64,000 nt of DNA from Bacteriovorax stolpii. Lineage in GTDB: Bacteria; Bdellovibrionota; Bacteriovoracia; Bacteriovoracales; Bacteriovoracaceae. Shown one piece after another: positions 20,918-29,433 of the stretch. How positions within the stretch are numbered: the stretch's first letter is position 1; every line of letters begins with the position of its first letter. The position numbers and the translations under genes are program-made. Under the pieces are notes generated by a model. That model was not told the origin of the DNA. It did no database searches and worked only from the letters and a program-made list of their open reading frames with translations. The DNA lies in the NCBI GenBank assembly GCA_945860895.1, contig CAMASK010000006.1, positions 1-64,000 on the forward strand, in the 5' to 3' direction.

Positions 20918-21718
20918 TTAGTGAATAATTGTTCCAATTCTCCAAGGTCTGAATTTCCATGTTTCTTGTTCATCTTCACTCCAAGGCAAAGCCACAGAGA
21001 GCGAGAACCAAATTGCAATTGCCTTACCTTTTATATGTCCAAAAGGCACAGTCCCCCATCGACGTGAATCAGCTGAGAAATCTCGGTTATCCCCCATGAC
21101 AAAGAAATTATCCTTAGGAACAGTGAATTTATAATAATTTGCAAAGTAGTCATTCCCCACATCTACTTGAGTAATGTGAGTTGCATTGCCGGTTTTAGTT
21201 TCCATAAATTTAAATTGATAAGATTTATATCTATCATCCATATCTTCCAGAATTTTTTTACCATCAACTTCTTTAGTTTCAATAGGCTTATTGTTTACAT
21301 AAACCACCTTATCAATCACTTCGATGGTATCACCAGGAAGTCCAACAACTCGTTTGATGTAATTTAAATTAGTGTCTTTAGGATATTTGAAAACAATCAC
21401 ATCCCCGCGTTCAGGAGCTTTGGGTCCAGTCAAATAGATAGGATCGCTGAACCAATCACTAAAAGGAACTTTGAAGCCATAAGAGAACTTATTAACCAGA
21501 ATAAAATCACCAATTAATAAAGTAGGAATCATTGATCCTGAAGGGATTTTAAAAGGCTCAAATAAAACTGAACGAAAAATTAACACTGATAAGATAATGA
21601 AGGTAAATGATTTAACTTCTTTTATGAATTTTTCTTTTCTTGAAATCCCAATACTTGTTGCAGCTGGTGACTCAGAAGAGATAGGGGTAGAGATTTCCGG
21701 AGTTTGATTATCTTGCAT
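20918..21718 (-). CDS. lepB: Signal peptidase I
   Basis: PSGSMIPTL, YIKRVVGLPGD, GDNRDFSADSRRWG motifs; N-terminal TM. Confidence 0.95.
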   Translation of the reverse strand: MQDNQTPEISTPISSESPAATSIGISRKEKFIKEVKSFTFIILSVLIFRSVLFEPFKIPSGSMIPTLLIGDFILVNKFSYGFKVPFSDWFSDPIYLTGPKAPERGDVIVFKYPKDTNLNYIKRVVGLPGDTIEVIDKVVYVNNKPIETKEVDGKKILEDMDDRYKSYQFKFMETKTGNATHITQVDVGNDYFANYYKFTVPKDNFFVMGDNRDFSADSRRWGTVPFGHIKGKAIAIWFSLSVALPWSEDEQETWKFRPWRIGTIIH

Positions 21719-21728
21719 TGAATGCCTT

Positions 21729-22982
21729 TTATTTTTTTTGCTGATGTAATGATGAATAATAATATTCGTAAATATTTTTAGCTAGTAATGGTGATTTGAT
21801 ATACCATTTTTTTTGATTAACAATCATGACACATATCGATATCCCCTTGTCATTTTTGTCTTCCAAAGATTTTGCATAACTTACAAACCAGTCTCTCTTA
21901 CCAAATGGCTCTCCACCAGTAATGCTGCCAGTCTTTCCACCAATTTCTAATTTATTAAGAAGATATAAACTTCTACGGAATGAAGAGCGGGCCGTACCAT
22001 TGCTTACTGTTCCCATAAAAAGTACTCGAAGATCCTCGGCAGACTGTTGAGTCAGAACTAATTCATCTTTTTTCATGGGCGGATAAAGAACTTTTTTATC
22101 CTGCACTCCATCCAATGATTTTATCACTACGGGGTAACGTAAAACACCACCATTCGCTACAACAGAACCTATCACCGCTCCATGAACTGGACTCATTAAA
22201 GTTTGAGTATTAAGACCTGAAGATAATTCGGCTAAGTTGTATTGATCCGAAGCCATTGTAAATACAGAAGGCTTGAGATTAATGCCTTCCAAGAGCTTCT
22301 TATTGAATCCAAACTTTTCTGCCATTCTTTTCAAACCGGCCGGGGTTAAATTCTCAATTGCAGTTCTTCCGAAGATTACGTTATTTGAAGTGGCAAAGGC
22401 TTTTTGTAAATCAAGACTACGAATCCAGCGACGATTTGGTGGTTCTTTTAGTTGGTGACGATATAAAGTTGTTGATCGTCCAGTAAAACTGAATTCAGTA
22501 TCAGTCTTAATATGAGTATTCTCTAAAAGATCAGCTGCAGTAATAATTTTAAAAATACTGGCAGAAGGATGACTTGTAGTGAAAGAAAGGTCTCTTCCAA
22601 ATATATTTTTTTGGCGACCATAATCAACTGCGGCAAGGATATGGCCATTTTCATTATCTATGACTACCACTGAAGTATAGTCAGGACGATAAAGTGCAAG
22701 CTGCTTTTTAATGAATTCTTCTAAATCAGCATTGAAAGTGTAGTTTGGTTTATACTTGGCCTGATCGTAATCAATCAGTTGATCCCACGTTTGATGTCTC
22801 CCAATGATATTCTTCCATTCGTCAGGAGTTTCGGATAGTGAACTCTTAGTCGCCTGAATGTCGGCTGGAGAAAGGAACAAGGAATTATCTTTAATGAAGT
22901 TGAGATTTGCCCAAACAGGCAAAGAAGCCAGGAGACCCAGGCTGAGCGTAAGTAAAAAGCGGTTTAAATCCTTGAAAACCAT
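21729..22982 (-). CDS. Penicillin-binding protein-type transpeptidase (start MVFKDL at 22982 preferred)
   Basis: SASIFK (SxxK), TSNNVIF (SxN) and GGKTGSITGG (KTG) motifs. Confidence 0.85.
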   Translation of the reverse strand: MVFKDLNRFLLTLSLGLLASLPVWANLNFIKDNSLFLSPADIQATKSSLSETPDEWKNIIGRHQTWDQLIDYDQAKYKPNYTFNADLEEFIKKQLALYRPDYTSVVVIDNENGHILAAVDYGRQKNIFGRDLSFTTSHPSASIFKIITAADLLENTHIKTDTEFSFTGRSTTLYRHQLKEPPNRRWIRSLDLQKAFATSNNVIFGRTAIENLTPAGLKRMAEKFGFNKKLLEGINLKPSVFTMASDQYNLAELSSGLNTQTLMSPVHGAVIGSVVANGGVLRYPVVIKSLDGVQDKKVLYPPMKKDELVLTQQSAEDLRVLFMGTVSNGTARSSFRRSLYLLNKLEIGGKTGSITGGEPFGKRDWFVSYAKSLEDKNDKGISICVMIVNQKKWYIKSPLLAKNIYEYYYSSLHQQKK

Positions 22983-22989
22983 TAAAGCA

Positions 22990-23586
22990 TTATGCCTTAA
23001 AGTTCTTTCCAATGACAAAAAATTCTTTACTGACGCTTCTCGTGGATTTGGGCTTTAAATAATGGAATTCATTAAATAGATTCTTTTGCTCTTTAAGATA
23101 ATTCTGAGCATTTTGCGAATCAAAAACCTTAATAACGAAATTGCCACCAGGAAGTAGGAATTTTGGTAGGAGAGCAAAGACAGATTCAACTAAATTTAGA
23201 CTTCGGATCTGATCCAAAGATTGAACCCCTGTTGTGCTTGGCGCCATATCTGAGAGTACACAATCAAAAGCTTGCGACACTTCTAATTGAGCAAGGTCAC
23301 TAATATCAAAAATATCTTTTTGATAAATTCGAACATTTTTTACTCCTGAGAGTTTTGTGTTTACCTCTTGAATGTCTATTCCAATGACTCTTCCTTCATC
23401 ACCAATAACCTTACTCGTGTATTGGATCCAGGATCCTGGGTAATAACCCAGGTCAACTACTTGCATGCCAGGCTTAAGCACTTTATAGCGTTGATCTATT
23501 TCCTCTAATTTATAAATACTGCGAGCAAGATAATTTTCTCGCTTAGCTTTATCAAAATAGTGATCTTTAACTTTAAAATTTCCCAT
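22990..23586 (-). CDS. rlmE: 23S rRNA 2'-O-ribose methyltransferase RlmE (FtsJ/RrmJ)
   Basis: ARSIYKLEEID, VVDLGYYPGSWIQY, DCVLSDMAPSTTGVQSLDQ motifs. Confidence 0.93.
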   Translation of the reverse strand: MGNFKVKDHYFDKAKRENYLARSIYKLEEIDQRYKVLKPGMQVVDLGYYPGSWIQYTSKVIGDEGRVIGIDIQEVNTKLSGVKNVRIYQKDIFDISDLAQLEVSQAFDCVLSDMAPSTTGVQSLDQIRSLNLVESVFALLPKFLLPGGNFVIKVFDSQNAQNYLKEQKNLFNEFHYLKPKSTRSVSKEFFVIGKNFKA

Positions 23587-23640
23587 AAACTATTTCTTAG
23601 CAAGCTTTAAAGATTAAGGCCAATTTGCTATGCTATTGAA

Positions 23641-24312
23641 ATGAAAAAACAGGATCTAGCCTTAGAAGTCTTTAAACGTCTAAAGAAACTCTATCCAGAT
23701 GCTCATTGCGAGCTAAACCATTCAAATCCTTTCGAACTTTTAGTGGCTACCATTTTATCAGCCCAATGTACCGATGTTCGGGTGAATATAGTTACCCCTT
23801 CATTATTTAAAAAATTTCCTACTCCCGAAAAATTGGCCAAAGCCAAACTTGAGGATGTGGAAGAAGCCATAAAATCGATTAATTTTTTTAGAAATAAAAG
23901 CAAATCACTTTTAGGTTGTGCTCAAAAACTTATGAATGATCACGCTGGAGAAGTTCCTAGGACAGTTGAAGAGTTGAGTGAGCTGCCTGGAGTAGGACGA
24001 AAAACCGCTAATGTCGTATTAGGTAATGCGTTTAATATCAATACCGGAATTGTGGTTGATACTCATGTCAAGCGAACCTCAAATCTTTTAGGTCTTACTA
24101 AGAACACGGATCCCGAAAAGATTGAACAAGATCTAATGAAACTATTTCCTAATGAAGCATGGACTGACTTATCCCATTTATTAATTTTTCTTGGTCGCAG
24201 AACCTGTATCGCAAGAAGACCTCAATGTGATTTGTGTAGCTTAGTTGAAATTTGTCCATCTAAGAAAAAAGCTTCGAAAGTTCAGAAAAAAGCCCCTCTC
24301 GACACCAAATAA
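23641..24312 (+). CDS. nth: Endonuclease III
   Basis: LSAQCTD, LPGVGRKTANVVLGNAF, VDTHV, Fe-S C-x6-C-x2-C-x5-C (CIARRPQCDLCSLVEIC). Confidence 0.96.
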   Translation: MKKQDLALEVFKRLKKLYPDAHCELNHSNPFELLVATILSAQCTDVRVNIVTPSLFKKFPTPEKLAKAKLEDVEEAIKSINFFRNKSKSLLGCAQKLMNDHAGEVPRTVEELSELPGVGRKTANVVLGNAFNINTGIVVDTHVKRTSNLLGLTKNTDPEKIEQDLMKLFPNEAWTDLSHLLIFLGRRTCIARRPQCDLCSLVEICPSKKKASKVQKKAPLDTK

Positions 24313-25015
24313 GTGGTGGTTGATAACATTGTTTAACTTTCGTCACCTCTTTGCCATCTGAATAAAATTTGTATCCACCTTTTTGACATAGCAAGCTTCC
24401 GCCCGCAATATCCCAGATATTTTTAGGTGTTAAGCTGACGACGAAATCTATTTTTCCAGAAGATAATCGCCCAAGTTTATAAGCAATACTTCCCCTGGGT
24501 GTAAGCAAAAATTTGTCATTTTTTAATTTTTTATAAAGTCCATTGTTCCATTCTGAATGAGAGACTTCACCTTCGTATTTATGCTTTTTAATTTCATTTA
24601 CGGATGTTGCCTCATTGAAAAGTTCTTGAGTGGCCGGATTGTAAACCCAGCCTTCGCCTTCGAATTTTTCACTGAGAAAATGTCCAATTGAGACCGCCCA
24701 TTCGGGACGATTTAGGATGTATTCACGAGTTCCATCCAAAGGGTCAATTGCCATTAATGGAAAGTCCCACAAAGAATAATTTTCTTCCGAATAAATAGTA
24801 GTGTCTGGATAATCTTTGGCGGACATATTTTCTATTAAGACAGATAAAGCCAGATCAAGACTGGTCACTGGAGTTCCATCTTGCTTTAAATTTCCAGGAG
24901 CGCAAGGATGCAAATGGTATAATTCATTTATTTGAGGTAGCAATCCGGCCATAATCCGGGACAAAGATTGACTCAATAATAATTTTTTATCCACAAATTT
25001 ACCGCACTTTTCCAC
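24260..25015 (-). CDS. cysQ: 3'(2'),5'-bisphosphate nucleotidase / inositol monophosphatase family (CysQ-like)
   Basis: YSEENYS, IDPLDGTREYI, WDIAGGSLL motifs. Confidence 0.85.
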   Translation of the reverse strand: MEKCGKFVDKKLLLSQSLSRIMAGLLPQINELYHLHPCAPGNLKQDGTPVTSLDLALSVLIENMSAKDYPDTTIYSEENYSLWDFPLMAIDPLDGTREYILNRPEWAVSIGHFLSEKFEGEGWVYNPATQELFNEATSVNEIKKHKYEGEVSHSEWNNGLYKKLKNDKFLLTPRGSIAYKLGRLSSGKIDFVVSLTPKNIWDIAGGSLLCQKGGYKFYSDGKEVTKVKQCYQPPLIWCREGLFSELSKLFS

Positions 25016-25166
25016 AAGATTATTTATTTGATTTTACTTAATCCCATAAATTCAGAGTGAGCAACTTGAATTAATTCAACCACTTAACTGAGATAAAAAG
25101 GTAACGTTCCCATTCCCATCCAATTCTGGATTCTTGATTAAAATAGTTTTCCCCAAATATTTTTAA

Positions 25167-25400
25167 CTAACCTTCTTGTAGAGTCAACATTTCTACAAAC
25201 CCATCATTGGCAACAGAGAGCGCAAAAACTCCGTCATCAGATGAACTTTCTTCATCTACCACATTGGTGATTAATTTCACCCCATGACTATCAACATAAA
25301 CGAATGGCTCATTAGGACTTTTGGCATTTTGAGACGTGAAATGTTGATAACAAGAAGAGAAGTCTTTGAAAACAGTGGCCGTTAAGTGAGTCTTGTACAA
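25167..25400 (-). CDS. Small conserved-looking protein of unknown function, TTG start
   Basis: 77 aa; strong SD AGGAGG a few nt upstream of TTG (catcaAGGAGGACTTTTGTACAAG on the minus strand). Confidence 0.6.
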   Translation of the reverse strand: MYKTHLTATVFKDFSSCYQHFTSQNAKSPNEPFVYVDSHGVKLITNVVDEESSSDDGVFALSVANDGFVEMLTLQEG

Positions 25401-25508
25401 AAGTCCTCCTTGATGCCTTAGAAGAGAATCATTCCTCTTCCTGCTTAAAATTATTCTAACAAATTCTACAGATGTGCTGCAAAAGAAATTTACAAAAAGT
25501 TATGGAAA

Positions 25509-27044
25509 CTATCGATTCAAATACTCAACTATATCAGGAGGGGATTGGTAAAAATCATACATCATTCTTATTCGCCCTTCAAAATGCGAATCCAGTAGGC
25601 ACAAAAGAACGTAAATCATGTATATGAAATTTCGACGTGATCGCAAACGGCTGATAGATTGAAAAATCCACTCTAATGGTAAAATTGAGAGGAAAACCAC
25701 AAACCATAAAATACCGAAGCTTCTAACCATATCTTTATCAACTAACAGCCCTAAAGCGATGACACAAGAAACCAGAATGCCAATATCCGCTAAACGTTTA
25801 TGGTCAATATTCAAGTTTGCCCAGAATTTTCGGTTTGGTTTAAAGATCACAATCAATAATGCTACAAGACCAATAAAAGAAAGTGAGTAAAAGGCTTTAC
25901 GTTTTATGACTGAAGCTAAATAGAGAAAGAACTGATGAAAACTCATTGAGTACTCAAAAAAACGTAAATCAATGTGGGTAATAAGAGTAATGAGAATCAA
26001 GAACATTCCGAGCGAGGTGTATTTAACAAATTGATTTCGATACCAATCCGTATTTTCTTTTAAGAAAACAAAATATAAAAGCGCCAAACCTACAGGAAAA
26101 AGAAATAAATGGTTATAATTAAGTGTTGTTGCCGCATAACAAAGTAAACCATACATCAAGCCTGATCGATATGTTGAGCTCTTCACACACCAAAGAATTG
26201 ACCAAACCCATAACACTGTGAAGGTTGTGCTGGCACAAGCGTAAACATCTTTCTTTAAAAAGATGGAAAATCCCCAAGTAGAAACTAAGGCAAATAATCC
26301 AAGAATGGATAATCTACGAGAGATGAAAAATCGTAATATTCCATAAAAAGCCAAGAGATAAAGACTGAAGCTAATAAAATAAAAATGCATGCTCCAACCT
26401 AGATTCATTAGATGTGGAAATCTTATGAAAGGGTAGAAATTCATTTGCAGATAATTCCACAATTGAACATTCATCTTCTCTTCTGGATCTATTATTAGTT
26501 TTAACGTTTCTAAATTACTTAAGAACGGAAAACTAGGCATTGATGTAAAAAACATTGCAATAGTAATGAATAATACTGTTTTTTCAAAAGCATCTAAATA
26601 TTTATATTCAGTAAATTGTGTAAAAACTGATTCTTGAATAATTTTTCCCCGGGTGGGCCAGGAATAGAAAAGACCAACCACAACAAAAAATCCCCAAAAA
26701 AAATGTCTTACAATTGAATCTGGAATGAAGGACATGAGATTAAAAATAATCATCATGGTGGCATTACCAATGATGACTCTGTAAAGGACGCGGTCAATTG
26801 TGGAATTGGCCCTGAAATAAATCTTCAGACGATGATCAATTTCTTTACCTAATAGATACCACTGGCCTGCCATAAACACGATGTATGCCAGCATCATTAA
26901 AGACTGTACGAAAATGTTAATTTCTAAGGACTTTTGAATCCACACCGGTAATAGTAAAAACGAGAAGTAGATAACTGCTCGATTTACAAAGAATTTAGAT
27001 TTTTCCCAAACAATATTTGAGTTTTTTGTTAAAGTATTATTCAT
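25509..27044 (-). CDS. Polytopic membrane protein, unknown (GT-C glycosyltransferase-like topology)
   Basis: 511 aa with many hydrophobic TM segments; no diagnostic catalytic motif recognised. Confidence 0.7.
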   Translation of the reverse strand: MNNTLTKNSNIVWEKSKFFVNRAVIYFSFLLLPVWIQKSLEINIFVQSLMMLAYIVFMAGQWYLLGKEIDHRLKIYFRANSTIDRVLYRVIIGNATMMIIFNLMSFIPDSIVRHFFWGFFVVVGLFYSWPTRGKIIQESVFTQFTEYKYLDAFEKTVLFITIAMFFTSMPSFPFLSNLETLKLIIDPEEKMNVQLWNYLQMNFYPFIRFPHLMNLGWSMHFYFISFSLYLLAFYGILRFFISRRLSILGLFALVSTWGFSIFLKKDVYACASTTFTVLWVWSILWCVKSSTYRSGLMYGLLCYAATTLNYNHLFLFPVGLALLYFVFLKENTDWYRNQFVKYTSLGMFLILITLITHIDLRFFEYSMSFHQFFLYLASVIKRKAFYSLSFIGLVALLIVIFKPNRKFWANLNIDHKRLADIGILVSCVIALGLLVDKDMVRSFGILWFVVFLSILPLEWIFQSISRLRSRRNFIYMIYVLLCLLDSHFEGRIRMMYDFYQSPPDIVEYLNR

Positions 27045-27105
27045 AATGTCCGATCAGAATGGTGGACTAATAATAGTCCAAACCCAAGACCCAGTTCTCG
27101 AAATA

Positions 27106-27136
27106 GGGAGAAGGATTGTTCATACTTCTCCCTTTT
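27106..27136 (+). terminator. Terminator-like hairpin in the fliD upstream region (orientation uncertain)
   Basis: GGGAGAAG-gattgttcata-CTTCTCCC followed by TTTT. Confidence 0.5.
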
Positions 27137-27257
27137 CCCTTAAATCCTAGCTCACTTTCTTCCCACTTGCATCAACTATGTCCCATGCTACCCTTAAGTG
27201 TGGTTTCAGGATGAAATCACCATCAATTACCCAAGCCGCTTTTCATGGAGGAAAGAA

Positions 27258-28649
27258 TTGGGGATATCTTTTGGCTCAATCAATTCAGGACTACCTAAAG
27301 ATATCGTTCAGCAGATAATCGAGGCTGAAAAAATTCCTATGAAGCAAATGGAAGTGCGCAAGGAAAAAATTGAAGACAAGAAAGCTCTTGTAGGTCAACT
27401 CATGACTCTTGTGGAAACCATGCGTGGAGAGCTTCTAAAAAACAAAGGTGGACGAAGTTTACGAGAAGTAAAAGTAAACACTGGCGAAAGCAGTCAGATT
27501 ACTGTCACAGCAGATAAAAATCTCGCTGACCCTGGGAAATATAATCTTGAAGTTTTACAGCTCGCAACAAAGTCTTCAGCTGTTAGTAATGGAGTAGAAG
27601 ACAAAGACAAAACTTATGTAGGTGTTGGGTATATTAAGGCAGTACTTCCCGGTGGTGAAACTAAAGAAATCTACGTTGATCAGGAAAATGCCTCTCTAAC
27701 GGGAATTGCCAAACTCATTAATGCTGATCAATCACTCGGTCTCAAGGCGAATGTGGTGAATGATGGTAAGGATAAAGACGAGCCGTATCGTTTAATTCTT
27801 TCTATGCAAGAAACTGGTGATGGAAAAAATGCTGAGTTTCCTTACCTCTATCTAGTGGATGGGGAAGTTGATTTATATTTTGAAAATGAAAAACCTGCTC
27901 AGGATGCAAAAATTAAACTCGATGGTTTTGAAATTGAAGTTCCAACAAATAAAGTTACCGATTTGATTCCTGGTTTGATAATTGATCTTAAAAAAGCAAA
28001 ACCAGGGGAAGAAATCAATTTAGAAATTACTGAAGATGTTGAAAAAATAGGTGGTAAAATTACCAGCCTGATTGACAACATCAACAATGTTTTAAAATTC
28101 ATTAAAGACCAAAACTCACTTAGTGAAAAAAGCGATACTTCTCGTACTCTTGGTGGTGATTTAACTCTTACTCAAATTGAAAGTCGCATCCGATCGGCAA
28201 TTTTTAATCCAATTATGACCAGTAAAGGACCAATGAGAATTGGTGATTTCGGAGTTACTTTTGAAAGAAATGGTTTATTAAAATTTGATCAAGCTAAATT
28301 TGAAGCATCTCTAGCCAAAGACTATAAATCAGTAGCTGAAACTTTAACCGGAATGTATACCACTGAAGGCGGCAAGGTTAATGGATTTATCGATACACTT
28401 GAAGACGTAGCGAAGACTATGTTGAATCAGCCAAGTGGTGCACTTCATACCAGAAAATCCGCGCTGCAAAGTCAGGTAAGCAGCATTGACCGACAAATCG
28501 CAAATCGCCAGCGTATGCTGACTCAGAAGGAAGAAATCTTGAAAGCAAAATTCGCTCGACTAGAGGAAACCATGTCTAAAATTAAAGGTCAGGGGGCAGG
28601 TCTTGCCGGTTTAGCTGGTCCTATGAATCCGGTACAACAATTAGGCTAA
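27258..28649 (+). CDS. fliD: Flagellar hook-associated protein 2 (filament cap FliD)
   Basis: GSINSGLPKDIVQQIIEAEKIPMKQMEVRKEKIEDKKALVGQL FliD N-terminus and FliD C-terminal domain; TTG start at 27258 with GGAGG 6 nt upstream, rather than the ORF-track start 27198. Confidence 0.9.
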   Translation: MGISFGSINSGLPKDIVQQIIEAEKIPMKQMEVRKEKIEDKKALVGQLMTLVETMRGELLKNKGGRSLREVKVNTGESSQITVTADKNLADPGKYNLEVLQLATKSSAVSNGVEDKDKTYVGVGYIKAVLPGGETKEIYVDQENASLTGIAKLINADQSLGLKANVVNDGKDKDEPYRLILSMQETGDGKNAEFPYLYLVDGEVDLYFENEKPAQDAKIKLDGFEIEVPTNKVTDLIPGLIIDLKKAKPGEEINLEITEDVEKIGGKITSLIDNINNVLKFIKDQNSLSEKSDTSRTLGGDLTLTQIESRIRSAIFNPIMTSKGPMRIGDFGVTFERNGLLKFDQAKFEASLAKDYKSVAETLTGMYTTEGGKVNGFIDTLEDVAKTMLNQPSGALHTRKSALQSQVSSIDRQIANRQRMLTQKEEILKAKFARLEETMSKIKGQGAGLAGLAGPMNPVQQLG

Positions 28650-28679
28650 AATAGATCCAGAGAACAGGAGGAGTATAAT

Positions 28680-29081
28680 ATGAGTTACGGTTTAGGCGCA
28701 TACAAAAAGACTTCAGTTGAAACAGCCAGCAAGGAACAAATCCTTCTTATGCTTTATCAAGCTGCAATTAAAAACTGCAAGAAAGCAATGGAAGCGATTG
28801 AGAATAAAAATATTGCCAAGAAAGGCGAACATATCGGCAAGATGCAAGATATTGTCGTTGAACTATCCAACAGTCTTGATTTTGAAGTTGGTGGTGACGT
28901 GGCCAAAGAGCTTTCTTCCCTTTATGACTACATTCTTTACTCAAGCACACAGGCAAACATCAAGATTGATAAAGTACATCTTGAAGGTTGTTTAAAAGTT
29001 TTAAATACACTTTATGATGGCTGGATTGAAGCCATTAAACAGATCAAGTCTCAAAACACAGCTAACAATAAGAGCGCTTAA
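28680..29081 (+). CDS. fliS: Flagellar export chaperone FliS
   Basis: GAYKKTSVETASKEQILLMLYQAAIKNCKKAMEAIE; directly after fliD. Confidence 0.93.
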   Translation: MSYGLGAYKKTSVETASKEQILLMLYQAAIKNCKKAMEAIENKNIAKKGEHIGKMQDIVVELSNSLDFEVGGDVAKELSSLYDYILYSSTQANIKIDKVHLEGCLKVLNTLYDGWIEAIKQIKSQNTANNKSA

Positions 29082-29428
29082 TGAATAAGATGATCCTTCT
29101 CTTGGATGAATTTATTATTAAAGCAATTATAATGACTGAATCTATTCTAGAAGTTGATTATCGTGATGATATCAAACTAGCTAGCTTCACGCAGAACAGA
29201 GAGCGCCTACTATCTATTATAGATCAGATTTCTGAAAAAATTGACTGGCCATCAATCGAGATAATGCATCGAGAGGATTTTCACCGAAAAATTGAGTATA
29301 TAAAATTCCTGGACGTTAAACTTATTGGCAAATTGCAAGAATACCAAAGCGAAGTAAAAAAAGAAGTTGAACTTACTTTCAAACAAAAAGAAAACGTTAA
29401 GGGATACAATCTCTCCGAAGTGAAGTAA
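29081..29428 (+). CDS. Small helical protein in the FliT position, unknown
   Basis: 115 aa, start overlaps fliS stop by 1 nt. Confidence 0.7.
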   Translation: MNKMILLLDEFIIKAIIMTESILEVDYRDDIKLASFTQNRERLLSIIDQISEKIDWPSIEIMHREDFHRKIEYIKFLDVKLIGKLQEYQSEVKKEVELTFKQKENVKGYNLSEVK

Positions 29429-29433
29429 ACGAA

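Noticed and set aside
25016-25166. Possible tRNA or small RNA in the intergenic region
   Set aside because: No cloverleaf, CCA or convincing hairpin could be found by eye.
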